A stretch of DNA of 64,000 bases from Leptolyngbya sp. FACHB-261. Its GTDB lineage: Bacteria > Cyanobacteriota > Cyanobacteriia > FACHB-261. The notes below the pieces were generated by a model, which had not been told where the DNA came from, searched no databases, and was given only the letters and a program-made list of their open reading frames with translations. The number at the start of each line of letters is the position of its first letter. Within the stretch, counting starts at the first letter, position 1. A program made the translations under genes and the position numbers. Where the stretch lies: the NCBI RefSeq assembly GCF_014696065.1, contig NZ_JACJPL010000027.1:682001-746000 (forward strand), written 5' to 3'. Below, piece after piece: positions 1 to 8,332 of the stretch.

Positions 1-181
1 TTAGCTTCGAGTTCAGCTCCGGACGGTACTGCCCCCGTACAAATTGCTCGACCAATTCGCTCTTGCTGAGATTGGCTGCTTTCGCTTGCTCCTCCAGACG
101 CTCGATTGCCGTCTGAGTCATGGATAGGCCGATTACCTTCTTGTTTTCGCCGTGAACGCCGTGCTTGGCCTTTCTGCCCAT
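1..181 (-). CDS. Ribbon-helix-helix DNA-binding protein (partial)
   Basis: The reading frame starts with ATG at 181 and runs off the left edge after 60 visible residues. The start MGRKAKHGVHGENKK is basic. The later stretch, LSMTQTAIERLEEQAKAANL followed by SKSELVEQFVRG, looks like a ribbon-helix-helix (CopG/MetJ type) fold: a short beta strand, then a helix and a second helix with conserved SKSEL. Such proteins bind DNA as dimers and often repress their own promoter or a neighbour. It faces the small gene at 288 across about 100 bp that carry three copies of a 13-bp repeat, which fits autoregulation. The C-terminus is missing, so any added effector domain cannot be seen. Family assignment is by motif only. 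Confidence 0.7.
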   Translation of the reverse strand, partial: MGRKAKHGVHGENKKVIGLSMTQTAIERLEEQAKAANLSKSELVEQFVRGQYRPELNSKL

Positions 182-197
182 CGTTCAATGTCATGAC

Positions 198-281
198 ATT
201 GCTCGAATAAAAGATAACAAAACCCAGGTTTGCATATTATTCGAGCAATATTATTTTGATCGAGAAGATTATTCGAGCAAT
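198..281. promoter_or_regulatory. Three copies of a 13-bp repeat between divergent genes
   Basis: The element TTATTCGAGCAAT occurs exactly at 237-249 and 269-281, and in inverted orientation at 198-210. The two direct copies are 32 bp apart start to start, about three helical turns. The last copy ends 6 nt before the ATG at 288, so binding there would cover the ribosome-binding region. The position between a ribbon-helix-helix gene and a divergent gene suggests an operator; that is inference. Confidence 0.6.
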
Positions 282-287
282 GGGCGC

Positions 288-491
288 ATGACAGAACAAC
301 TCAGCGAGAAATACCAACAGATCCTTAACCCTTGGGCAATCACCCGCCGCTCACCCAACAGCGTTTGCAGCACCGTCATCGCTCGCTTTCGCAGACGCAC
401 AGACGCCGAAGGACATTTACAAGCCCTTCGGCGCACAGTCCCCAGCCTCGACTTTGAAGTCGTCTGGGACGCGATTGAAGATCGCCCTTGA
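288..491 (+). CDS. Small conserved-looking hypothetical protein
   Basis: I do not recognise this 67-residue protein. It starts MTEQLSEKYQQ and is mostly helical and basic in the middle (VIARFRRRTDAEGHLQALRR), ending in an acidic VVWDAIEDRP. The frame is open further upstream to 165, but that extension overlaps the divergent regulator gene and the repeat cluster, so the ATG at 288 is preferred even though no clear Shine-Dalgarno precedes it. It is divergent from the ribbon-helix-helix gene and shares its repeat-containing promoter region. It could be a partner of that regulator, but nothing in the sequence proves it. Confidence 0.5.
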   Translation: MTEQLSEKYQQILNPWAITRRSPNSVCSTVIARFRRRTDAEGHLQALRRTVPSLDFEVVWDAIEDRP

Positions 492-496
492 GAAAC

Positions 497-1900
497 TCAG
501 ACCAACTTGATCCGCTCTCCCAACTCCAGACCGTACCAATTCCGCACCGCTAACCACACCGCCGAAAGCAAACCTGCCAGACTCAAAGTCAGCCCCGTAT
601 AAGGCACTAACAATCCCAGCACCGGTAACACAGCCCCCGCCAGCGTACAAACCACCGCCGCCAGAGACGCACTGCGGTTACGCGCTCCCAACCCCCAAGC
701 CAAGCTCAGCAACACCAACGACAGCCCCGCCCAAGCCAGCTTGGCATCCACAACTCGGCTCAGATAAGTCAACGCCAGTAAACAAGCAAAAAACACCCCC
801 GCTGCAATCGCCACATTGCGCAACGGCAACGGCAGCGACAAATACAACAGCAGCAACCACCACAAAAACACCGCCGGAGCCAGCAACAGCAAACGCGGCA
901 ACACACCCGTATTCAAAATTGGTCCCGTCGCCGTAAACACACCAAAGGGATTGCTCACAGAAACATTGTCCTGAAAAACCCAGGTGAAGGCCTTGCCCTG
1001 CCCGCGTGAGTTAATGCCATTAGGCGCAATGCCACTGGCAAAGTCAGCATTAGGGAAATTGGCATTCGCCGTCAGACGAAAATTCGACAGCAATTGCCCC
1101 CCAGCGTTATAAACCCAACGGGGTGCCCCCTGCGCCTGATAGGTCACGCGGAAACTGGTCTCCGCACCAGGCTCTAACCGCATCGGAAAGCTATAGTTGC
1201 CCGGATTAGCCAGTTGAAGCCGAGTTCCCTCACGTTCTACTCGCAAATTTTGCAGCAGCGAATAGCCACTGGGCGGTGCAACTTCAAAGAACAAGTCTTG
1301 GGCTTTTGCCAAAGAATTACGCACTCGGTAGTCAGCTGCAAAATCAATGCGGTAATTGTTGCGTCGGTCTTGAAGGTTCTGAGCTTGATCGATCGTGACC
1401 TGAATTTCAGACCCCTCCAGAGCCAGAAAGCGGGGAACCTCGCGCTTTTCTTCCCTTTGCACCAATCGATTGTCAATCTGAACCGTGTAGGTGTAAGGCT
1501 CTTGAATCAGGTAGCGCACCTGGGGCGCCGTTTGCTCCATCCGGTCCCCAGCTACTGTGGCTGCTACTTGGGCCACCCGCGCCTGCTCCCAATTGTGGTA
1601 GCGGTTGCCCAATGTAGAACAGAGAAAGAAACCCGAAATCAGCAAGATCAGTACCAGAAAACCATGCTGAAATGCCCGCAACAGAGCCGAATAGCGAACG
1701 GCCCACTCGCCTGTAAAAATAGCCTGTTCTGGTTCAGTACGATGTAGGGCAAGGCTCAACAGAGCCACCACTAAACCTAGGGCCAGGGCTAACATCGTCA
1801 GAGTCAGAAAGGAACTGAGCACCTGCGAACCCAAACGCATCAAAGTCTGTGGATGGGTGAGATCGGGCAAGCCGGGAATGCCCTGAGAAGTTGGGAACAT
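497..1900 (-). CDS. Multi-pass membrane protein with large extracytoplasmic domain
   Basis: This 467-residue protein is not assigned to a family I can name with confidence. Two hydrophobic segments lie near residues 28-52 and 78-97. A soluble region of about 230 residues follows, rich in beta-type sequence (YRIDFAADYRVRN, YSFPMRLEPGAETSFRVTYQ), and then about five hydrophobic segments fill the C-terminal 130 residues. That layout (two membrane spans, periplasmic beta domain, C-terminal membrane bundle) loosely resembles inner-membrane CreD-type proteins, but no diagnostic motif is seen. It ends 6 bp from the convergent small gene and has no operon partner. The ATG at 1900 is the only good start. 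Confidence 0.7.
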   Translation of the reverse strand: MFPTSQGIPGLPDLTHPQTLMRLGSQVLSSFLTLTMLALALGLVVALLSLALHRTEPEQAIFTGEWAVRYSALLRAFQHGFLVLILLISGFFLCSTLGNRYHNWEQARVAQVAATVAGDRMEQTAPQVRYLIQEPYTYTVQIDNRLVQREEKREVPRFLALEGSEIQVTIDQAQNLQDRRNNYRIDFAADYRVRNSLAKAQDLFFEVAPPSGYSLLQNLRVEREGTRLQLANPGNYSFPMRLEPGAETSFRVTYQAQGAPRWVYNAGGQLLSNFRLTANANFPNADFASGIAPNGINSRGQGKAFTWVFQDNVSVSNPFGVFTATGPILNTGVLPRLLLLAPAVFLWWLLLLYLSLPLPLRNVAIAAGVFFACLLALTYLSRVVDAKLAWAGLSLVLLSLAWGLGARNRSASLAAVVCTLAGAVLPVLGLLVPYTGLTLSLAGLLSAVWLAVRNWYGLELGERIKLV

Positions 1901-2036
1901 AAGGAGTTAATCACTGAAGAAGTTCGTAGCACATCTTCCTCAGACGTACAGGCTCGATCTGGAGTTTCTGACAAACATTCGCAGTCCTTAACTACTCATA
2001 ACTGCGACGTTTATCAGACCAAACCAGGCAACAAAA

Positions 2037-2588
2037 CTAGACATAAACAAACTGGCTGGAGTTGTCCAAACTAACAGACCAGAACGAAGTATCTTGCAGA
2101 ACAGCAATCAGTTCAAAGGAACTACCTTGTATCTGATAAATCCCTAAATCTGAAGCCCCCGAAATCTCAGAACCGCCAATCACATAATCAGAACTCGAAC
2201 CATGCAGTCTGATTTGATCTTGCCAAGGATTAAAGTCAGTAATCAAAGCGTAATCTTGCGTGCCCAATCCCCACGAGTTAGCATCGCTGTAATAAGCTTC
2301 TGCAAAGTCACCCAAAACAAAGGTATCGGCTCCAAAGCCACCCGTCAGTTGGTCAATCTCACCTTGACCAGCATTCCACTCAGAAGCTTTCGTACCTGTC
2401 AGGACATCGTTGCCATCATCACCATAGAGATAGTCATTACCTTCACCGCCATGTAGGGTATCGTCGCCCTCATAACCATACGCGTAATCATTGCCCCCAA
2501 ACCCGTCCATATAATCATTACCTGCTCCACCAAACATGTAGTCATTTCCAGGACCTTGATACCCATAATCATTGCCAACGAGAGTCAT
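2037..2588 (-). CDS. Small RTX-type calcium-binding repeat protein
   Basis: The 183-residue protein begins with nonapeptide-like repeats over residues 5-65: GNDYGYQGP, GNDYMFGGA, GNDYMDGFG, GNDYAYGYE, GDDTLHGGE, GNDYLYGDD, GNDVLTG. They follow the GGxGxDxxx pattern of hemolysin-type (RTX) repeats, which bind calcium in a beta-roll. Downstream lies a typical RTX C-terminal module (TGGFGADTFVLGD, then YALITDFNPWQDQIRLHG). There is no Sec signal peptide, as expected for type I secreted proteins, whose signal is at the C-terminus. The repeats are unusual in carrying Tyr after Asp nearly every time. No type I secretion genes lie nearby. The function beyond calcium-dependent folding is unknown. Confidence 0.8.
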   Translation of the reverse strand: MTLVGNDYGYQGPGNDYMFGGAGNDYMDGFGGNDYAYGYEGDDTLHGGEGNDYLYGDDGNDVLTGTKASEWNAGQGEIDQLTGGFGADTFVLGDFAEAYYSDANSWGLGTQDYALITDFNPWQDQIRLHGSSSDYVIGGSEISGASDLGIYQIQGSSFELIAVLQDTSFWSVSLDNSSQFVYV

Positions 2589-2774
2589 TGCTTGCCTGCC
2601 TTTCAGATTGGGTTTGCTTGCTGTAAGCCTTGCTTGGTTAATACTTTATTGGGGCAGAAGCTCAGAACCTAGTGCTATTTATGCCAAGCTAAGCTCAGAA
2701 ATTAGACAGGCCCTTTGCGTAAACCTGCAAAGAGCCTTGTCAAACACTGTTTCTGGGTCAAGAAGCTTCAAGCT

Positions 2775-3047
2775 CTAGCGATCACGGTCAGCTCTGGGGC
2801 CGAAAAACTCGTGACAAGAGACCTGCACCACATCCGCAAAGCCCAAGTTTTCTAAATAAGCAATCCAACTCTCAGAACTCCCATCAACTTCCAGAGCGCC
2901 AACCGCCATCGCAGGTCCAGCAATCCAGGGCACCACCCAAATGCTGTAGCAACGCGGCTCCTTGGCATCAAAGGCGAACTCAACCGTGAGCCAATCAGGA
3001 ACGACAACCTGGTTGGGCGCATTGCTGGCTCTGAAGCACTGAGTCAT
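2775..3047 (-). CDS. Hypothetical protein
   Basis: I do not recognise this 90-residue protein. It begins MTQCFRASNAPNQ and contains a Trp/Phe-rich beta-like centre (DWLTVEFAFDAKEPRCYSIW) and a C-terminal helix. A TTG codon at 3071 would lengthen it by 8 residues, but the ATG at 3047 is preferred. There is no signal peptide or membrane span. It stands alone, with gaps on either side of about 190 and 260 bp. Composition matches its neighbours, so it is probably a real gene. Confidence 0.5.
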   Translation of the reverse strand: MTQCFRASNAPNQVVVPDWLTVEFAFDAKEPRCYSIWVVPWIAGPAMAVGALEVDGSSESWIAYLENLGFADVVQVSCHEFFGPRADRDR

Positions 3048-3311
3048 AGTAGCCAACCTGGAAAACACCAACTGCTCCTATTTCAGATCTTCTCCCTGAC
3101 TTACCAGCAGTGAGAATCACCAACACTAAAGTACCGGCGTTGTACGCCTGTCTCAGCAAAATCCTTCTACAGGTCTTTCCCTTCCTGTGGAAGCAAATGC
3201 TGCCGATACTTAGTATGACAACACGAAGGCAGATAGCTCTTTCAGCCTTGGCCCTTAGCGCTTGTCTCTACTGTTCAGCCTTAAGGCTTTTCAGACTCAA
3301 GGCTCATCCGA

Positions 3312-3701
3312 CTAGGACTTGACCTGAGTCTGCTGAGCCAGAAGTTGCGCTTCTAGAGCAGCAATCCGTTGATAAGCCGAGGTGAGCTGGGCCGTCAGAC
3401 GCTGGAGTTGGAGCTCGGGCGCTAGATCTTGTTCTCTAATCGTGCTGTAGCGACTACTGGCAATCTCATCCACCAAGACATCCTTATGCTCAGCAGACGG
3501 CTGAGACGGAGCAACCCGGCTCTGAGGACGGCGGTTGGAAACCTGGCTCTGCTGAGCAGGTTTCTGCTCAGTTTCGCGCTGAGACTGACTTGCCTCCCGC
3601 GCTCGCAGAATCTCTGCCACCCGCAGGGGCAGGCGGTCAATGACAGCTTCAAGCGCCTCTACCTCGCTGCTCAAAGCCTCAATCTGTTGTTTCAGCTCCA
3701 T
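3312..3701 (-). CDS. Coiled-coil hypothetical protein
   Basis: This 129-residue soluble protein has two coiled-coil segments, residues 1-40 (MELKQQIEALSSEVEALEAV) and 98-127 (LQRLTAQLTSAYQRIAALEA), joined by a Gln/Ser/Pro-rich low-complexity linker. Leu and Ala fall at heptad spacing. No catalytic motif is present. It may be a scaffold or dimerisation factor; that is inference from shape alone. It is a single gene, divergent from psb34 with about 290 bp between them. Confidence 0.55.
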   Translation of the reverse strand: MELKQQIEALSSEVEALEAVIDRLPLRVAEILRAREASQSQRETEQKPAQQSQVSNRRPQSRVAPSQPSAEHKDVLVDEIASSRYSTIREQDLAPELQLQRLTAQLTSAYQRIAALEAQLLAQQTQVKS

Positions 3702-3991
3702 GTGTCCCCAATGTTAAGTAAATCTACCTCATGTCAAGAACTGTAACAGAAAGACCCCTATCGACTGCCAGCGTTAAAGGGTAGGGGAGGGGTCCAGTGG
3801 CTGAATTTTCACAAATCCTCTTCAGAGTCAAGCCCCCTGTGAGTTTGTGTTACGGGGCTAGGAGCCAGAGTTTTGTTCAGTTTTACTTATGGTCAGGAGA
3901 ACCAATGCTGATAACGAACAATTCTAGAATTGTTGCAATCTCTTTACTTTCTGTTACATTAGTTTACATAGAGAAGTACAGGAAACAGCAC

Positions 3992-4174
3992 ATGAGCGGT
4001 TACACCCAAGACGAGCGCGGCATCCTCAACAACTACGCCACTGAGCCCGTCATGTACCTGGCTGACTCCCCCTCTTCGGAGCAGCAACGGTTTTACGTCT
4101 TCCAAGGTGTGGCTGCTTCTGCCCTTGTCGGTCTACTGATCCTGACCGCTCTATCAGTCAGCACCGTCGGCTAG
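3992..4174 (+). CDS. psb34: Photosystem II assembly protein Psb34
   Basis: This 60-residue protein matches the Psb34 family (formerly the ssl1498-type light-harvesting-like protein), known to bind CP47 during late photosystem II assembly. The N-terminal half has the family pattern ERGILNNYATEPVMYLADSP, followed by QQRFYVFQGVA and one transmembrane helix (SALVGLLILTALSVS). The frame is open far upstream to 3797, but the ATG at 3992 gives the family length, and the upstream codons read as untranslated leader. A strong intrinsic terminator follows at 4245, so it is probably monocistronic. Confidence 0.85.
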   Translation: MSGYTQDERGILNNYATEPVMYLADSPSSEQQRFYVFQGVAASALVGLLILTALSVSTVG

Positions 4175-4244
4175 TTCCTAAGCCTAGTTCTCAAACAGTT
4201 TTTCCCAGTCACAGTCCTCCCAGAGTCACGTAGAGAGATTTAAG

Positions 4245-4266
4245 CCCGGCCATTGGCCGGGTTTTT
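4245..4266 (+). terminator. Intrinsic terminator of psb34
   Basis: The hairpin CCCGGCCATTGGCCGGG at 4245-4261 is GC-rich and followed at once by TTTTT. It lies 70 bp after the psb34 stop codon. Confidence 0.9.
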
Positions 4267-4569
4267 CATATCCTGCAAACGCACTGGTAAGGTCATCAGG
4301 CAGGCAAAGCAACAGTCAGGGTCTACTGATTTGGTCAATCTCCCCTGGTTTTAGGTAACAGCGATAGGCTGACCTGCCCGACCTGTTGCCTGGTTGGGGA
4401 ATTTCTGTACCAGAGCTGTGGTCGCCAGTCTTCGAATCCTAATGTCCCTCAAGCCAGGAAGTTCGCAGGCGTTCTAGAAAGAATCATTGCGGTTTTCTGG
4501 AAGCAGCAAACGGGCTAATGTCTATTGTGCTGAAGCTTTATAAGAGATTAAGTGTCCCTGAGTGCCGTA
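4267..4569. other. Intergenic leader before the TPR gene
   Basis: About 300 bp follow the psb34 terminator. I see no coding frame with family features, no RNA gene and no clear promoter boxes. The sequence GTCTTCGAATCCTA near 4430 resembles a tRNA T-loop, but no cloverleaf can be built around it. Confidence 0.4.
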
Positions 4570-6147
4570 ATGAGAACGCAGCTTATCTCCCTGTTGAGCA
4601 GTGCCCTGATTGTCAGTCTTGCTCCCCAACCCGCGCTGCTGGCTCAGCAGACCACGGCACCTCAGTTACTAGAGCAGGCGAATACCTTGCTCCAGACGGG
4701 TAATGCCGCGGGAGCCGCCGCCGCCTATCGTCGCGCCATTGAGCTGAACAGTCAGTTTGCGCCAGCCTACTACGGTCTGGGGGTAGCCCTGCGACAACAG
4801 CGCGATCTGCCCGGTGCCATAGCCGCTCATCGGCAGGCCATCACCATTAACCCCAACTACGCCCCGGCTCATTACGGTCTGGGCCTTGCCCTGTATGACC
4901 AAGGCAAGCTAGACGAAGCTGTCGCTCAGTACCGACGGGCTATTGCGATTGAGCCAACTGCCCAGTCGCACTACAACCTGGGCCTAGCCTATCGGGGCTT
5001 ACGCAATACCAACGAGGAAATCAACGCCTACCGTCAGGCCATCCAGGTGGATGCCCGCTACGCTCCGGCCTACTACAGCTTAGGGCTGGCGCTGCGAGCC
5101 CAAAATGACAATGCGGGGGCAGTCACGGCCTACCGTCGTGCCATCGAACTCAACCCACGCAACGCCGCGGCTCACTATGCTCTAGGCATCGCCCTCTACG
5201 AGCAGGGCCAAAAACCAGAGGCCATTGCCGCCTATCGTCGGGCCATTGAGTTAGAACCCAATGTGGCAGGTAGCCACTACAACCTGGGCGTGGTTCTAGC
5301 CGATCAGGGGGACCGCGCAGCTGCTGCAGCCGAATTCCGCCGCGCCATTCAGCTCAATCCCAACTTGGCCGATGCTCACCTCAGCCTGGGTAATACGCTC
5401 CTGGCCCAAAACGATGTACGCGGTGCCACTGCCGCTTTCGAGCAGGCTGGTCGTCTAAGCGCCAACTCGACTACGGTCCAACTTGCCCTGGCTAATGCCT
5501 ATGCTCAGCAGCAAAATTGGCCCTCAGCCGTTGCCGCTTACCGTCGCATCCTGCAACAAGAGCCCAACAATGCTGTAGCCAACCGCAACCTGGGCAACGC
5601 GCTTCAGGCCCAGGGTGATCTGCCGGGTGCGATTGCCGCCTACCGTCGGGCCGCAGAGATTGCACCACGGGACGCGGTGGTGCATAACGCCTTAGGTTTA
5701 GCCCTGCAAACTCAGAAGGATTTGCCCGGTGCGATCGCCGCTTTTCGTCGAGCCACCGAAGCAGATAGCCGTTCCAGTGCTGCTTTCTACAATCTCGGCA
5801 ACGCTCTGCAAGCCAATGGCGATTCAGCCGGAGCGGCACAGGCCTATCAACGCAGCATCGCACTAGGGCCACAGAGCGAGGTCTACCGCGACTACAACAA
5901 CTTAGGCGTGGCGCTGTTCTCGCAACAACAATACGACGAGGCGGCAAGCGCCTATCGTCAGGCGATCAGCCTCAAGCCCGACTATGCCAGCTCCCACTTC
6001 AATCTTGGGATTCTGCTGGCGACTCAGGGCAAGGCAACCGAGGCCTTGCAGTCTTATCAGCGAGCCCTAGAACTCTACCGCACTCAGGGCAATCGACAAG
6101 CGGCTGCCGAGGCAGAAACCGCAATCCGTAATCTGCGAGGAAGTTGA
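4570..6147 (+). CDS. Secreted TPR-repeat protein
   Basis: This 525-residue protein has an N-terminal signal peptide (MRTQLISLLSSALIVSLAPQ, cleavage near ALLAQQ) and then about thirteen tetratricopeptide repeats filling the rest. They repeat at 34 residues with the signature AxxxYRRAIELxPxxAxxHYxLG. TPR arrays form superhelices that bind protein partners; in cyanobacteria many such proteins sit in the periplasm or at the thylakoid. A GTG at 4552 lies in frame, but the ATG at 4570 gives a cleaner signal peptide. Its stop overlaps the start of the next gene, so the two are translationally coupled. The partner protein is unknown. Confidence 0.85.
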   Translation: MRTQLISLLSSALIVSLAPQPALLAQQTTAPQLLEQANTLLQTGNAAGAAAAYRRAIELNSQFAPAYYGLGVALRQQRDLPGAIAAHRQAITINPNYAPAHYGLGLALYDQGKLDEAVAQYRRAIAIEPTAQSHYNLGLAYRGLRNTNEEINAYRQAIQVDARYAPAYYSLGLALRAQNDNAGAVTAYRRAIELNPRNAAAHYALGIALYEQGQKPEAIAAYRRAIELEPNVAGSHYNLGVVLADQGDRAAAAAEFRRAIQLNPNLADAHLSLGNTLLAQNDVRGATAAFEQAGRLSANSTTVQLALANAYAQQQNWPSAVAAYRRILQQEPNNAVANRNLGNALQAQGDLPGAIAAYRRAAEIAPRDAVVHNALGLALQTQKDLPGAIAAFRRATEADSRSSAAFYNLGNALQANGDSAGAAQAYQRSIALGPQSEVYRDYNNLGVALFSQQQYDEAASAYRQAISLKPDYASSHFNLGILLATQGKATEALQSYQRALELYRTQGNRQAAAEAETAIRNLRGS

Positions 6148-6605
6148 TCTTGGAAGCCTTTGAATCTCTAAATACCTACCTGCGGACCCTGCCAGACCCC
6201 ATCGTGCAGTGGGGGCACCCGCTAATGATGGCTATCGTTCTTTTCGTGGTGGGTAATGTTGTTGCCGCTCAGGGTTGGCGAGCCCGACAGTACAAAGATG
6301 AGCAGGCCCGCCAGTTTCATCGCCTCTGGGCTCCGTTGCTGCTGACTTTCATTGCCTTGGGCTATGTGGGTGGCGTCTGGTCACTGGTGTTGCAGCACAA
6401 ACGGATCATGCACAGCCCCCATTTTTGGACTGGAACGGTGGCAGTGGTGCTTTTAGCCTTGAACGGGGCCATTTCACTCAGCGGCTTCTTGGGCAACCAG
6501 GATAAGCTACGCACCTTTCATGCAGTGTTTGGCGTTCTGGTGCTGTCGCTGTTGTTTGTCCATGCAGCATTTGGCGTTCGCTTAGGGCTGGCCCTGAACA
6601 GTTGA
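6144..6605 (+). CDS. DUF4079 family membrane protein
   Basis: This 153-residue protein has four hydrophobic spans (around 27-45, 65-85, 95-113 and 122-148) and several conserved-looking His residues between them (FHRLWAPLL, LQHKRIMHSPHFWTG, TFHAVFGVLV, FVHAAFGVRL). This fits the DUF4079 family of cyanobacteria and plastids, whose function is unknown; the His pattern suggests possible haem or cofactor contact, which is inference. The TTG start overlaps the stop of the TPR gene by 4 bp, so the pair is likely one operon and the products may work together. A second TTG lies at 6150. Confidence 0.75.
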   Translation: MILEAFESLNTYLRTLPDPIVQWGHPLMMAIVLFVVGNVVAAQGWRARQYKDEQARQFHRLWAPLLLTFIALGYVGGVWSLVLQHKRIMHSPHFWTGTVAVVLLALNGAISLSGFLGNQDKLRTFHAVFGVLVLSLLFVHAAFGVRLGLALNS

Positions 6606-6631
6606 GCCCAAACACCAATCTGAACGCCAAT

Positions 6632-6674
6632 CTGGTTAATTTAGGCTGGTAATTTAGCAAGTCAAATTAACCAG
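6632..6674. terminator. Inverted repeat between convergent genes
   Basis: CTGGTTAATTT (6632-6642) and AAATTAACCAG (6664-6674) are perfect 11-bp arms around a 21-nt loop. The right arm covers the stop codon of the MFS gene. The position between convergent genes suggests a two-way terminator, although no long T-tract follows. Confidence 0.45.
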
Positions 6675-8268
6675 CGCCCTCTGCAACCACATTGCTGCGT
6701 CTGGTGTCTTTCACTAGCAGCCAGGCGGTTAAGGCACTAGTAAGGGCCAGACAGGCCGCTATGAGCATGATTGAGCGGAAGCTGGCGACAAAAGCCTCTG
6801 CAATTGCGTTCTCCAACGCGGCCCTGAGTGGCCCAGTCACCTGAGCCGGCACCTGGGCTCCGGCCAGTTTAATCCGCTCTGGGTCCAGGAGTTGCTGTAC
6901 CTCAAGCGGTACCCTCAGCGTGGCTAGTGCGTTGTCGAGATTCTGGTTGAAGAGGTCTAGAGCGACAATGCCCAGCAGCGCAATGGCAAGTAGCCCCGCA
7001 ACCTGTGAGGCCGCATTATTGATGCCTGAAGCAACGCCCGCATAGCGGCTCTCCACCGCGGCCAAGACCACTGTTGTCAGTGGCGCAACGCTAATCGCCA
7101 TGCCCACACCGAGCACCACAACCGCTGGGAAGAAAGTCAGCCAGTAGCTGCCGCCAATGCCAGGGACAGCAAACAGAGCAAAGCCCAGGGCTGCAATGCC
7201 GGGTCCCAACATCAGCGGTAGCTTAGCGCCATAGCGGTGAACCAGGCCACCCGACCAGCGAGACAGCAAGAACATGATTACGATCAGGGGCAAAAAGGTC
7301 GCGCCCGCTGCCGTCGCGGAATAGCCTTGCACCTGAATCAGGTTGAAGGGCACAAAGAACATCGCCCCACTGATAGCTGCATACAACAGCAGCGTCAGAA
7401 GATTGGCACCGCTGAAGGTTCGGGAGCGGAACAGTCCGATCGGCATCATTGGGTTGGCGCCGCGGACTTCTACCACAACGAAACCCAGTAGCACCAGGCC
7501 ACCAGCAGCAAGCGTGGTGAGCACTTGGGGGTGGCCCAGCCCCAAGCTGTTGGCTTTGATCAGGGCATAGATCGTTGTTCCCAGGCCAACGGTTACTAGT
7601 AGGGCTCCCCAACCATCTAGGCCCCCTACTACTGATTCGTCTCGGCTTTCCGGCACTCGCCAGAACAGCACAATCAGCACGATCACGGCCAGGGGGAGAT
7701 TAATGAAAAAGATCCAGCGCCAAGAGACGTTTTCGATCAACCAGCCGCCGAGAACTGGTCCCAGACCAGAAGCGATGGCGGTAAATCCTGACCAGGTGCC
7801 AATCGCTCGCCCCCGTTGGTCGCCACTAAACGAGACGCTGATCATGGCCAAACTGCCTGGGACCAGCATCGCGCCACCAACCCCTTGCAGAGCCCGAGCC
7901 AGAATCAGCTGAGTGATGTCCCCAGAAAAACCACAGGCCATTGAGGCGATGGCAAATAGAGTAATGCCAGTGGCGAAGACACGCCGCCGCCCGAAGTGAT
8001 CGCCCAATGAGCCACCCACCAGAATCAGAGCTGCCAGAAACAGCGAGTAAGCTTCGACAATCCACTGCACATCAGTGATGCTGGCCCTTAAGTCGGCTTG
8101 CAGGGCTGGTAGCGCGACGTTGACCACCGTGCCGTCAATAAAAGCCATGCTAGAGCCAACAATGGTTGCCACCAGCACCCAGGGACGAGCATCGGGTTTA
8201 CAGGGCGCAGGGTTGAGCGCCGACCGCATCACCCCTTCATCACAGGGCTGTCTGGCAATATTCGGCAT
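6667..8268 (-). CDS. DHA2-family MFS multidrug transporter
   Basis: This 533-residue protein is a 14-helix major facilitator of the EmrB/QacA (DHA2) type, a proton antiporter exporting drugs or other lipophilic compounds across the inner membrane. Visible motifs are FIDGTVVNVALPAL in helix 1, the motif-A loop GGSLGDHFGRRR, the arginine of helix 4 in LILARALQGVGGA, and antiporter motif C near ASGLGPVLGGWLIE. Length is normal. A GTG at 8277 is in frame, but the ATG at 8268 has AGGAG eight bases upstream and is preferred. No adjacent EmrA-like adaptor or regulator is seen, so the substrate is unknown. Confidence 0.9.
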   Translation of the reverse strand: MPNIARQPCDEGVMRSALNPAPCKPDARPWVLVATIVGSSMAFIDGTVVNVALPALQADLRASITDVQWIVEAYSLFLAALILVGGSLGDHFGRRRVFATGITLFAIASMACGFSGDITQLILARALQGVGGAMLVPGSLAMISVSFSGDQRGRAIGTWSGFTAIASGLGPVLGGWLIENVSWRWIFFINLPLAVIVLIVLFWRVPESRDESVVGGLDGWGALLVTVGLGTTIYALIKANSLGLGHPQVLTTLAAGGLVLLGFVVVEVRGANPMMPIGLFRSRTFSGANLLTLLLYAAISGAMFFVPFNLIQVQGYSATAAGATFLPLIVIMFLLSRWSGGLVHRYGAKLPLMLGPGIAALGFALFAVPGIGGSYWLTFFPAVVVLGVGMAISVAPLTTVVLAAVESRYAGVASGINNAASQVAGLLAIALLGIVALDLFNQNLDNALATLRVPLEVQQLLDPERIKLAGAQVPAQVTGPLRAALENAIAEAFVASFRSIMLIAACLALTSALTAWLLVKDTRRSNVVAEGAG

Positions 8269-8332
8269 TTGCGGCACTCCTCGGGTGGTGTTATGAGTTG
8301 GTGTTGGCGATTAGGGCATAACCTGGCTTGTT

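Noticed and set aside
1214-1747. Open frame of 177 codons on the plus strand
   Set aside because: It is antisense to the membrane protein at 497-1900, has no family features and poor codon usage; a shadow frame.
3110-3322. Short open frame on the plus strand
   Set aside because: No family features; it overlaps the end of the coiled-coil gene on the other strand.
4400-4460. tRNA-like T-loop sequence GTCTTCGAATCCTA
   Set aside because: No acceptor, D or anticodon stem can be built around it.
5492-5947. Minus-strand open frame of 151 codons
   Set aside because: It lies inside the TPR repeats, where repeated codons keep other frames open.
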